From: Pyrinomonadaceae bacterium
Lineage (GTDB): Bacteria > Acidobacteriota > Blastocatellia > Pyrinomonadales > Pyrinomonadaceae
Length of the DNA: 5,709 bases
NCBI GenBank assembly: GCA_013813825.1
Contig: JACCRA010000339.1
Location: forward strand, 1-5,709
Direction: 5' to 3'
Part shown: piece by piece, positions 1 through 5,709 of the stretch
How the letters are laid out: the number at the start of each line of letters is the position of its first letter
How positions within the stretch are numbered: position 1 is the first letter of the stretch
The notes under the pieces: generated by a model
What the model saw: only the letters and a program-made list of their open reading frames with translations
Database searches by the model: none
Told to the model about the DNA's origin: nothing
Position numbers and translations under genes: made by a program

Positions 1-2
1 TG

Positions 3-1289
3 CATAACATCATTCGCCTGCGGACGGATACGGACGAGGGCAATTTGATGGTCAGCCTGATCGACGCGCCGGAGTTTCAGCGCCTGCGCCGGATCAAGCA
101 ACTCGGCCTCGCGCTCTTTACTTATCAAGGCGCGGAGCATTCGCGCTTTACCCACTCTTTAGGCGTACTGCATTTGATCACGCGCGTGCTCGACCGTCTG
201 GCCGAAAGCCACGAGATCGCCGACGAGGAGCGCGCCGCTGCCCGCGCCGCTGCCTTGTTGCACGACGTGGGGCACGGCTCGTTCTCCCACGTGATGGAAA
301 AGGTGCTCGGCTTTCATCACGAAGCGTTGACGGTGCGGGCGGTGCTCGACGACGCGACCGAGATCAATCAGGTGCTCCGCAACTACTCGGCCACGCTGCC
401 GCGCCGCGTGGCCGACATTATCGAAGGGAAGTTTCAGCCGGCGTATCTGGCGCAACTCGTCTCGTCGCAGTTAGACGTGGACAGAATGGATTACCTGCTG
501 CGCGATAGCTTGATGACCGGCGCGAAGTACGGCATTTTCGATCTCGAATGGATCATCAACGCGCTGGCCGTCGATGCCGAAAACGACCGCATCTACGTCA
601 CGGCGCGCGGCCTCTATGCCGTCGAGGAATACTTGCAAGCGCGCTATTACATGTTTCGCCAAGTCTATTTTCATCGCACGCTGCGTTCGGCCGAGGCCGT
701 GCTGCGCTCGATTCTGCGCCGCGCGCTCGAAGTCACGGCCGAGGGCGGCGAGGTTTATTGCGCGCCCGGCACGGCCTTCGAGAAAGTGTTGCGCCGCGCC
801 CCACTCACGCTCGCCGATCATTTGGAGATGGACGATTCCGACGTGATCTTTCACCTCAAACAGTGGCAACGCGCCGGCGATCCGGTGTTGCGCGATCTCA
901 GTTGCCGCTTCGTCGGCCGCCGTCTCTTCAAAGCCATCGACCTCGACATGCCAGTTGACGAGCGCCCCGGCTTTATCAACGCTGCCCGCGCGGCGGTCAC
1001 CCGCGCCGGCTTCGCGCCCGACTACTACTTCATCGAAGACGACGCGGGCGACGTACCCTATTACAACTACTACACAGCCGAGGGCGCGGAGCCGAAGGCG
1101 CGCATCTACGTCGAGGACACTTACTCGCGCCCGCACATCCGCGAGATCAGCGAGATCAGCGAAGCCGTTCGCGGCCTGCAAAGCTATCGCCTCCACCGCG
1201 TCTGCTTTCCGCCCGAAGTCAAGGAAGAGATTTATCGTCTCTATCGCCCCGTCGCCCCGCAGACGCGCACGGCGGAGGCGAGTGACTAA
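3..1289 (+). CDS. HD-domain phosphohydrolase (dGTPase/SAMHD1 superfamily), 5'-truncated by window edge
   Basis: The reading frame is open from base 3 and the first residues, [14 protein letters not shown], already belong to the conserved N-terminus of this family, so the true start lies just left of the window. The TTG (45) and ATG (48) in frame are internal. The 428 visible residues carry the metal-binding HD signature: His in FTHSLG (codon 153), His-Asp in LLHDVGHG (261-266) and Asp in LDVDRMDY (480). These match H167, H206/D207 and D311 of SAMHD1. The Arg and Tyr after the last Asp match SAMHD1 triphosphate-contacting positions. The family hydrolyses dNTPs or other phosphate esters in the cytoplasm with a divalent metal. 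The substrate here cannot be told from sequence, and no allosteric nucleotide site was identified. The C-terminal half (about 600-1280) is a family-typical helical extension. It contains a perfect 9-bp direct repeat (1143-1160) coding EIS-EIS. It ends in TAA. Confidence 0.94.
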   Translation, partial: HNIIRLRTDTDEGNLMVSLIDAPEFQRLRRIKQLGLALFTYQGAEHSRFTHSLGVLHLITRVLDRLAESHEIADEERAAARAAALLHDVGHGSFSHVMEKVLGFHHEALTVRAVLDDATEINQVLRNYSATLPRRVADIIEGKFQPAYLAQLVSSQLDVDRMDYLLRDSLMTGAKYGIFDLEWIINALAVDAENDRIYVTARGLYAVEEYLQARYYMFRQVYFHRTLRSAEAVLRSILRRALEVTAEGGEVYCAPGTAFEKVLRRAPLTLADHLEMDDSDVIFHLKQWQRAGDPVLRDLSCRFVGRRLFKAIDLDMPVDERPGFINAARAAVTRAGFAPDYYFIEDDAGDVPYYNYYTAEGAEPKARIYVEDTYSRPHIREISEISEAVRGLQSYRLHRVCFPPEVKEEIYRLYRPVAPQTRTAEASD

Positions 1290-1305
1290 ATGGAAACAGA
1301 TCAAA

Positions 1306-1380
1306 GGCGGAACGCGGAATGAAAGACGAAAGCAATCTGTCTTGACATTCATCATTTCGCATTCATCGTTCGTCATTTGT
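1306..1380. repeat. Degenerate tandem heptamers forming an imperfect inverted repeat
   Basis: Two heptamer runs fill most of the 115-bp spacer. The purine-rich run reads GGCGGAA, CGCGGAA, TGAAAGA, CGAAAGC (1306-1333). The second reads CATTCAT, CATTTCG, CATTCAT, CGTTCGT, CATTTGT (1346-1380). The runs are partly complementary: GAACG 1310-1314 with CGTTC 1367-1371, GAATG 1317-1321 with CATTC 1360-1364, then shorter matches inward. A transcript could fold into an interrupted hairpin with a loop of roughly 22 bases. There is no U-tract after it, so it is not a convincing terminator. The units resemble short heptameric repeats known from spacers of cyanobacteria and some other phyla; that comparison is from memory. 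Confidence 0.6.
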
Positions 1381-1404
1381 TTTCGCTTGTCGTCGAAAGT
1401 CTTC

Positions 1405-2277
1405 ATGTCGAAGCCCGGTTTCGCCGTCATCATGATCTTGCTTGTCGCATCCGCCGCGCAAGCGACGCGGCACCCAGCGGCGACCGTGGCGGCGACGGTC
1501 GCCGTCCTCGATCTTACAGGCCGGACAGAGGTGGGCGAGCGGCTAGCCCTCTTGTTATCAGAGAATTTTCGATTGGTCCCCTCCGCGCAGGCGCGCGCTG
1601 CCGCGCGCGGCGTCGGCTACAAAGGCTCGCTCAATTTGTCGCTGGCCGAGGCGCGCGATCTCGGCGCGGCCGTCGGCTGCGATTTTTTCGTCGCGGGTGA
1701 AGCGCGGACGCTCCGCCGCACTTCCTCCACGCGCCCTCTTTATTTCGAGTCATACGCCTCGCTCTTCTTCGTTAGCTCCCACACCGGCAGGCTGCTGTTA
1801 TGGGACCAACCGGCGGCGGAAGCCGCGACGCCCGAAGAGGCGGAGCAGTTGCTTGACGAAGAACTGCGCGCTCGCGCCGCGCGCTACGCCGCCGTGCTGC
1901 GCGCCGCGCAGGAAGTTGAGCGGCGCGAAAAACTGCTGGCGGCGCGGCGCGATGCGGCCGCCGTCGAGGAAGCCCCGGAAGAGGGCAGCCCCGCTTCGGT
2001 CGGCTTCCGCGCGCCGCAGCCTTACCGCCGCCTGCGCCCCGACTACCCGCCTGCCGCCTCCCGTCTGGAGCAGGAAGCGGTTGTCGATGTGTTGGTTGAA
2101 CTCGACGTTGAGGGCGAGGTTAAAAATCTCGAAGTGATGCGCTGGGCCGGTTACGGATTGAACGAGGCGGTGGCTGCCGCCATCCGCCGGATGCACTTCC
2201 GCCCCGCGATGCGCGACGGCCAACCCGTGCCCATCCGCGTCCTGCTGCGTTACAATTTCCGCCGCCCGGCGAAATAG
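1405..2277 (+). CDS. Exported protein with CsgG/TolB-N-like region and TonB C-terminal domain
   Basis: This 290-residue protein starts with a short signal peptide: Lys3, a hydrophobic core at 6-17, and AQA at 18-20 as a likely signal peptidase I site. Residues about 28-135 resemble the alpha/beta fold of CsgG/TolB-N/FlgO-type proteins (VAVLDL near 32, then AEARDLGAAVGCDFFVAGEA); this match is tentative. Residues 143-190 are rich in Glu, Arg and Ala and probably form a helical or coiled linker. Residues 205-287 are a clear TonB C-terminal domain: DYPPAA, EAVVDVLVELDVEGEV, LNEAVAAAIRRMHFRPAM, then G-PV and a final YNF strand. Classical TonB carries energy from ExbBD to outer-membrane receptors, but here the Pro-rich spanning region and the anchor Ser/His pattern are absent, so it may be a periplasmic partner rather than an energy transducer. 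The frame is open far upstream. A GTG at 1282 would overlap the preceding gene and add 41 residues of repeat-derived sequence, burying the signal peptide, so ATG 1405 is preferred. Its Shine-Dalgarno is weak. Confidence 0.87.
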   Translation: MSKPGFAVIMILLVASAAQATRHPAATVAATVAVLDLTGRTEVGERLALLLSENFRLVPSAQARAAARGVGYKGSLNLSLAEARDLGAAVGCDFFVAGEARTLRRTSSTRPLYFESYASLFFVSSHTGRLLLWDQPAAEAATPEEAEQLLDEELRARAARYAAVLRAAQEVERREKLLAARRDAAAVEEAPEEGSPASVGFRAPQPYRRLRPDYPPAASRLEQEAVVDVLVELDVEGEVKNLEVMRWAGYGLNEAVAAAIRRMHFRPAMRDGQPVPIRVLLRYNFRRPAK

Positions 2278-2430
2278 ACGGGGAGAAGGGGTGAGGGGGA
2301 GAGCAGGCGATATGCAGACACTACAAAGAGATGGTTCGCATGAACTGATCCGGCGACGATTGCTGCGCTTCGCTTTTTTACTCTTTGCTCTTCTTTTTCT
2401 CCCTGTCCCCCCGTCTCCCCGTCTCCCCGT
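2278..2430. repeat. Imperfect 30-bp inverted repeat of G-rich/C-rich octamers bracketing a start codon
   Basis: The left arm (2278-2307) consists of octamers GGGGAGAA, GGGGTGAG, GGGGAGAG (2280-2303) followed by CAGG. The right arm (2402-2430) is the reverse complement with about four mismatches and one single-base gap. The roughly 94-base loop holds the ATG at 2312 and the first 30 codons of the S41 peptidase. The left arm includes the purine-rich ribosome-binding region (GGGGGAGAG and AGCAGG, 2295-2307), so the transcript could pair its own ribosome site with the signal-peptide codons. The pairing is seen in the sequence; a role in translation control is inference. Confidence 0.75.
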
Positions 2431-3682
2431 CGCGGTCGCCGCAGGCGCCGAGCGCGTAACGACCGCAACGCGCGAAGGGCGGCTCGCCGTCTTCGACGAC
2501 GTATGGGCGACACTCGGCGAGCGGTATTACGACCCGCATCTCAACGGCGTGGATTGGTCGGCGCAGCGCGCGGCGCTCAGGCCGCTCGCCGCCGAAGCGC
2601 AGGGCCAAGCTGAATTCTATGCCGTCTTGCGCCGCCTGATCGGGCCTTTGCGCGACGTGCATACGCGCGTCTATCAGCCGGAGGAGCGTTCCGAATGGCA
2701 GCGCCCGCGGCTGCTTGATGTCGGCCTCGCGGTGCGCGAGATTGAGGGCGAGATCGTCATCACGAGAGTCGAGCGGAATGCCGCCGCGTGGCGTGCGGGT
2801 GCGCGCGCGGGCGACGCGGTGTTAAGCGTTGACGGGGAAAATGCTGCGGCGCGACTGGCGCGGCGGCTGGCGGAAGAAGGCGGCGCTTCGACCGCGCAAG
2901 CCGCGCGCCTGCGTGCGCTGGCGCGACTGTTCGACGGCCCTCTACATGAGCCGGCGACCGTCTTGGTGTCGGCGACTCGGGGCGGCGAGCAACGCACGCG
3001 GGCGGCGCTACTGCCCCGCGTGCTTCGCACACGCGAACCGTTGATCAGCGTTCGTCGCGAGGGTGGCTTCGCCGTCGTCCATTTTCCACTCTTCACGCAA
3101 GAGATTGTTATCGAGTTGATGCGCGCTCTGGAACGCGACGAACTGCGGAAGGCGCGCGGGATCATCATCGATCTGCGTGACAACGGCGGCGGCGAAGCTG
3201 AAGCGATGGCCGACATGGCTTCGGCTTTCCTGCCCGAAGGAATCGATCTCGGCCATTTCACAGACCGCTTCGGGCGCGTCACCTCCGCGCCGCAAACGCG
3301 CCGTACGCTGCTGCTCGCCGCCACTCCGATCAATAATTTTCACGGTCCGCTGGTGATTCTCACTAGTGCTCGCACCAGCAGCGCGGCCGAGATTTTCGTC
3401 GCCGCGTTGAAGGAAGCGGGGCGCGCTACCGTCATCGGCGAAACGACTTGCGGCTGCGTCCTCGGCATTCGCCGCCGCCACCCGCTGCCCGACGGCGGAC
3501 TGCTCGACATTAGCGAGATGGACTTTCGCACCGCGAGCGACCGCAGGCTCGAAGGTGCGGGCGTCGCGCCCGACGAAGTGAGCCAACCGACGCGCCGCGA
3601 CATCCGCGAAGGCCGCGATCCGGCGATCAAACGGGCGCTTGAGATATTGAAAGCGCAGGCTCGCAGCCATCGGGACACGTGA
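2312..3682 (+). CDS. Exported S41-family peptidase with PDZ domain (tricorn/IRBP-like variant)
   Basis: This 456-residue protein begins at ATG 2312, with AGCAGG five to ten bases upstream. A GTG at 2291 would add seven residues but lies inside the G-rich repeat. The signal peptide has an RRR n-region (14-16), a Leu/Phe core (17-31), a Pro-rich stretch and AAGA near 43-46. A helical N-domain leads to DVHT (115-118), whose His117 is typical of S41 members with a Ser-His centre. A PDZ-like region covers about 134-225 (GLAV at 138-141, ARAGDAVLSVDG at 164-175). The S41 core has IIIDLRDNGGG (284-294), TSARTSSAAEIF with probable nucleophile Ser357, GETTCGCVLG (377-385) and EGAGVAPD (414-421). The Lys of Tsp/CtpA (FGKG motif) is replaced by Cys382, so catalysis should follow the Ser-His scheme of tricorn-like relatives. 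The family cleaves proteins in the envelope, often near the C-terminus; the substrate is unknown. It follows the TonB-domain gene by 34 bp, probably in one transcript. Confidence 0.92.
   Translation: MQTLQRDGSHELIRRRLLRFAFLLFALLFLPVPPSPRLPVAVAAGAERVTTATREGRLAVFDDVWATLGERYYDPHLNGVDWSAQRAALRPLAAEAQGQAEFYAVLRRLIGPLRDVHTRVYQPEERSEWQRPRLLDVGLAVREIEGEIVITRVERNAAAWRAGARAGDAVLSVDGENAAARLARRLAEEGGASTAQAARLRALARLFDGPLHEPATVLVSATRGGEQRTRAALLPRVLRTREPLISVRREGGFAVVHFPLFTQEIVIELMRALERDELRKARGIIIDLRDNGGGEAEAMADMASAFLPEGIDLGHFTDRFGRVTSAPQTRRTLLLAATPINNFHGPLVILTSARTSSAAEIFVAALKEAGRATVIGETTCGCVLGIRRRHPLPDGGLLDISEMDFRTASDRRLEGAGVAPDEVSQPTRRDIREGRDPAIKRALEILKAQARSHRDT
2409..2432 (+). repeat. Three tandem CCCCGTCT octamers inside signal-peptide coding region
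   Basis: CCCCGTCT occurs at 2409-2416 and 2417-2424, with CCCCGTCG at 2425-2432 and a diverged unit (CCCTGTCC) just before. The run encodes the Pro/Ser/Arg/Leu stretch at the end of the S41 signal peptide. It is also the right arm of the inverted repeat at 2278-2430. Because eight is not a multiple of three, loss or gain of a unit would shift the frame of the S41 gene. With only three clean copies, the slippage rate is probably low. Confidence 0.8.
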
Positions 3683-3707
3683 GAGATGACAAGCGTTGGC
3701 CTTTTCT

Positions 3708-3753
3708 TTTTGCGGCTTCGCCTTTTCCCACATCGGGCGGCGAAGCCGCGAAA
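3708..3753. other. 15-bp stem-loop after the S41 gene
   Basis: GCGGCTTCGCC (3712-3722) is perfectly repeated in inverse as GGCGAAGCCGC (3739-3749). The stem extends outward by one G-U and three A-U pairs (3708-3711 with 3750-3753), giving 15 pairs. The 16-base loop can pair CCC (3727-3729) with GGG (3735-3737). It lies 25 bases after the S41 stop. A T-rich run precedes the stem, and what follows is GAAACC rather than T's, so it is not a canonical intrinsic terminator. It may end or stabilise the upstream transcript. The rest of the 205-bp spacer is pyrimidine-rich low-complexity sequence. Confidence 0.6.
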
Positions 3754-3796
3754 CCTAAGCGATATTTTCTCTCTCGCCTCTTAATGTTCTTTTCGC

Positions 3797-3825
3797 TTTC
3801 CACTTTCGCCTTTTCCTTTTAATAT
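3797..3825 (+). promoter_or_regulatory. Weak candidate promoter for mgtE
   Basis: TTTCCA (3797-3802), a 17-base gap and TAATAT (3820-3825) each match four of six sigma-70 consensus positions. A small stem CGAAA/TTTCG (3841-3845 with 3850-3854) lies downstream in what would be the leader. The region is T/C-rich, so a chance match is quite possible. The main support is context: a 205-bp gap and a stem-loop separate mgtE from the preceding gene. Confidence 0.25.
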
Positions 3826-3887
3826 CCCTAGAGACCTGCGCGAAAGCTTTTTCGTTACCAACATTCAAACGGCCCGGTAGTTTTCCC

Positions 3888-5264
3888 ATGGCGGTTAGTC
3901 TGCAACCCGATCTGGAAGAAGTGATTCGTGCGCGCGATTTCGTCGCGTTGCGCGGTGCGCTGAAGAACTTGCCGCCGCCGGAGGTGGCCGCGCTGCTCGA
4001 AGAGTTGCCGACCGAGGATCAAGTTGTCGCTTTCCGCATCCTGCCGCGCGAGACGGCCGCCGACGTTTTCGAGTATCTGAACCTTGAAGCGCAGGAACAA
4101 CTGCTAAAAGCGATGGCGCAGGGCGAGGTCGCGGCCATTCTCAACGAGATGGCACCCGACGACCGAACGACGCTTTTGGAAGAGTTGCCGGCCACGGTGA
4201 CGAAGCAGATGCTCGCGCTCCTGACGCCGGACGAGCGCGCCGTCGCCGTCTCGCTGCTCGGCTACCCGGAGGACAGTATCGGGCGGTTGATGACGCCCGA
4301 CTACGTGCGCGTGCGCGAGCAGTGGACGGTGCAGCATGTGCTCGACCACGTCCGCAAGTACGGACAGGACAGCGAGACGTTGAGCATAATCTACGTCGTG
4401 GACGAGCGCGGCGTGCTGATCGACGACATCCGCATCCGCGAATTTTTGCTGGCCCAGCCGGACAGGCGCGTGGCGGACTTAATGGATCACCACTACGTCG
4501 CGTTGAAGGCGACCGACGATCAGGAGACGGCTGTCTCCGTCTTCCGCCGCGAAGATAGAAACGCCGTCCCCGTTACGGACTCGGCCGGCGTGCTGATCGG
4601 CATCGTGACGATTGACGATGTGCTCGATGTGGCCGAGGAAGCGGCGACCGAAGACATCCAGAAGATCGGCGGCATGGCGGCGCTTGAAGAGCCGTACATG
4701 CAAGCCGCTTTCTCACAGATGATCCGGAAGCGCGCCGTGTGGCTGATCGTCCTCTTCTTAGGCGAGATGTTGACCGCGACGGCGATGGGCTATTTCGAGG
4801 AAGAGATTCAACGCGCGGTCGTGCTGGCGCTCTTCGTGCCGTTGATTATTTCATCGGGAGGCAATTCGGGATCGCAGGCGGCGACGCTCGTGATCCGCGC
4901 GCTGGCGCTCGGCGAACTGACCTTGCGTGACTGGTGGCGCGTGATGCGGCGCGAGATTTGGTCGGGCCTCGCGCTCGGCTCGCTCCTCGGCCTGATCGGT
5001 TTTTTGCGGATTGCGATCTGGTCGCGGTTCTCGGACGTGTACGGCACGCACCCGCTGCCCGTCGCGTTCACCGTCGGCCTCACGCTCGTCAGCATCGTTC
5101 TCTGGGGCACGCTCGCCGGATCGATGCTGCCGTTTCTCTTGCGCCGCCTCGGTTTCGATCCGGCCGTCTCGTCCGCCCCGTTCATCGCCACGCTGGTGGA
5201 CGTGACCGGCCTCGTCATCTATTTCAGCATCGCCGCCCTGCTCCTGCGCGGCACGCTGCTCTAA
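3888..5264 (+). CDS. mgtE: Magnesium transporter MgtE
   Basis: MgtE is an inner-membrane Mg2+ channel whose cytoplasmic domains sense Mg2+ and close the pore when internal Mg2+ is high. The 458-residue product has the full family layout. An acidic helical N domain (about 1-130) has repeated LLEELP motifs. Two CBS domains follow (about 135-195 and 198-255), ending in IVTIDDVLDVAEEAATEDIQ. The plug-helix region is near 255-278. Five membrane segments lie near 283-302, 309-330, 356-378, 390-418 and 430-455. Family landmarks are IRKRAVWL (279-286), GGNSGSQ (324-330) and PFIATLVDVTG (431-441), in which Asp438 matches the Mg2+-binding pore Asp of the Thermus protein. Length and motifs are complete, so it should be functional. 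ATG 3888 fits the family N-terminus but has no good Shine-Dalgarno. No M-box or other Mg2+ riboswitch was recognised in the spacer upstream. Confidence 0.97.
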   Translation: MAVSLQPDLEEVIRARDFVALRGALKNLPPPEVAALLEELPTEDQVVAFRILPRETAADVFEYLNLEAQEQLLKAMAQGEVAAILNEMAPDDRTTLLEELPATVTKQMLALLTPDERAVAVSLLGYPEDSIGRLMTPDYVRVREQWTVQHVLDHVRKYGQDSETLSIIYVVDERGVLIDDIRIREFLLAQPDRRVADLMDHHYVALKATDDQETAVSVFRREDRNAVPVTDSAGVLIGIVTIDDVLDVAEEAATEDIQKIGGMAALEEPYMQAAFSQMIRKRAVWLIVLFLGEMLTATAMGYFEEEIQRAVVLALFVPLIISSGGNSGSQAATLVIRALALGELTLRDWWRVMRREIWSGLALGSLLGLIGFLRIAIWSRFSDVYGTHPLPVAFTVGLTLVSIVLWGTLAGSMLPFLLRRLGFDPAVSSAPFIATLVDVTGLVIYFSIAALLLRGTLL

Positions 5265-5271
5265 AGAACGC

Positions 5272-5349
5272 TGACAGGTGACAGGCGACGGATGACAGGA
5301 TAAAATCCCGCTCTTGCTCTTCGCTGAATCATTCGTCAATTGTCACTGT
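5272..5349. repeat. Tandem TGACAGG heptamers within an imperfect inverted repeat
   Basis: Four tandem heptamers follow mgtE by seven bases: TGACAGG (5272-5278), TGACAGG (5279-5285), CGACGGA (5286-5292) and TGACAGG (5293-5299). The segment 5274-5295 is matched in inverse by 5329-5349. GACGGATGA pairs with TCATTCGTC (nine pairs, one G-U), GTGACA with TGTCAC (six), and ACA with TGT beyond a one-base bulge. The loop is about 33 bases. The right arm is not a clean heptamer array, which suggests an old, decayed element. It could act as a transcript end for mgtE, but no U-tract follows beyond TTTT at 5349-5352. Confidence 0.65.
5278..5306 (+). promoter_or_regulatory. Candidate sigma-70-type promoter for the last gene
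   Basis: GTGACA (5278-5283) and TAAAAT (5301-5306) each match five of six consensus positions, with the ideal 17-base spacing. Predicted initiation near 5313 would give a leader of about 40 bases to the ATG at 5353. The -35 box is also one unit of the heptamer array, so it could be a by-product of the repeat. Confidence 0.4.
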
Positions 5350-5352
5350 TTT

Positions 5353-5709
5353 ATGCCCCGTTCTCAATTCCAGAAGCAACTTGTGTTGCCACTCATCGCC
5401 GCCGCAGTCTTCGCGGCGCTCCTATTTCTCGTCGTTCCGCTATTCGCTCCGCTGTCGCTCTCCGCCGAGCAATTCCAGTCTCTACCTGCCGATCAGAAAG
5501 CGCAGCAGGAGATGGCGCAAGCTACCTCTGAGTGGGTCGGGAGACTCCTGAAGATCGCCTTGTTGTTGAGTCTGATGTTCGCGCTGGTGCGCGTCGTCAG
5601 CCACCTTATTTTCGTGACGCTGTTTCGCGCCCGCAAAGGCAAGGAAGCGCCGAGCCTCGTCCGCGACATCTTTTCGCTCGTCGCCTATATCCTTTTCACG
5701 ACGCTGATC
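5353..5709 (+). CDS. Multi-pass membrane protein, probably MscS-type mechanosensitive channel, 3'-truncated
   Basis: The frame is open from ATG 5353 to the window edge (119 codons, no stop). It has a basic N-terminus (MPRSQFQKQL) and a hydrophobic segment at about 11-32. A polar, Gln/Glu-rich loop follows (38-60). A second hydrophobic segment spans about 66-91, followed by a basic stretch (FRARKGKEAPS). A third hydrophobic segment starts near 104 and continues off the edge. The pattern of a helix, a short basic linker, Pro, then LVRDIFSLVAYILF resembles the region just before the pore helix of MscS-like channels. The diagnostic Gly/Ala-rich pore helix and beta domain would lie beyond the window, so this is a moderate guess; another polytopic membrane protein remains possible. 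No clear Shine-Dalgarno precedes the ATG. The frame stays open upstream, but ATG 5353 is the only start that puts the basic tail before the first helix. Confidence 0.55.
   Translation, partial: MPRSQFQKQLVLPLIAAAVFAALLFLVVPLFAPLSLSAEQFQSLPADQKAQQEMAQATSEWVGRLLKIALLLSLMFALVRVVSHLIFVTLFRARKGKEAPSLVRDIFSLVAYILFTTLI

Noticed and set aside
1290..1322. Ten-codon open frame (METDQRRNAE) right after the HD stop
   Set aside because: It is too short, lies partly in the heptamer repeat, and has no support beyond an ATG 11 bases after GGAGG. That GGAGG lies within the end of the HD coding sequence.
1342..1370. Perfect TTGACA as a -35 box for the TonB-domain gene
   Set aside because: No acceptable -10 box occurs 16-18 bases downstream (best is CATCGT, three of six). 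TTGACA may be part of the repeat sequence.
955..1404. The upstream 150 codons in frame with the TonB-domain gene
   Set aside because: They overlap the HD gene out of frame and give Arg/Ser/Thr-rich nonsense. The spacer repeats merely lack stops in this frame, and the signal peptide fixes the start at 1405.
471..1433. Long - strand open frame (320 codons) opposite the HD gene
   Set aside because: It lies antisense to a gene with clear catalytic motifs, has low-complexity Arg/Ala/Val composition and no recognisable domain. It is explained by GC-rich codon bias.
2674..3733. Several - strand open frames opposite the S41 gene
   Set aside because: They are Arg/Ser/Ala-rich shadows of a well-supported coding frame, with no motifs of their own.
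3683..3887. Possible Mg2+ riboswitch upstream of mgtE
   Set aside because: The spacer is pyrimidine-rich, and I see none of the conserved M-box core. The only strong structure is the stem-loop at 3708-3753, which is better placed as the end of the S41 transcript.
1306..5349. Repeats considered as CRISPR arrays
   Set aside because: The units are 7-8 bp and contiguous, with no spacers of uniform length and no cas genes.

Overview
The window is GC-rich DNA from a Gram-negative-type bacterium. A TonB-type C-terminal domain, an exported S41 peptidase with PDZ and a signal peptide on each of these two proteins all imply a periplasm. The mix of a CsgG/TolB-like-plus-TonB protein, a tricorn-like S41 peptidase and spacers full of degenerate 7-8 bp tandem repeats would fit Acidobacteriota (Blastocatellia-like). 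That taxonomic guess is an inference from style, not from a marker gene.

Five genes lie on the + strand, none on the - strand. (1) An HD-domain phosphohydrolase of the dGTPase/SAMHD1 superfamily, whose first codons lie left of the window (3-1289). (2) An exported protein with a CsgG/TolB-N-like region and a TonB C-terminal domain (1405-2277). (3) An exported S41 peptidase (2312-3682). (4) The Mg2+ channel MgtE (3888-5264). (5) The start of a multi-pass membrane protein, probably MscS-like, that runs off the right edge (5353-5709). The first three are spaced 115 and 34 bp apart and could be co-transcribed. mgtE follows a 205-bp spacer with a strong stem-loop, and the last gene follows an 88-bp spacer with a good sigma-70-like promoter match. 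No shared pathway links the five genes: one handles nucleotides or nucleic acids, two work in the envelope, and one transports ions, as the fifth probably does. This looks like ordinary housekeeping content.

The unusual part is the spacers. Three of the four carry short tandem units of 7 or 8 bp arranged as imperfect inverted repeats, and the fourth carries a 15-bp stem-loop. The most striking case is the TonB-to-S41 junction. There a G-rich octamer array overlapping the ribosome-binding region is matched about 94 bases later by a C-rich octamer array inside the signal-peptide coding region, so the repeat pair brackets the start codon and supplies part of the signal peptide. I found no CRISPR array, tRNA, rRNA, transposase or recognised riboswitch.
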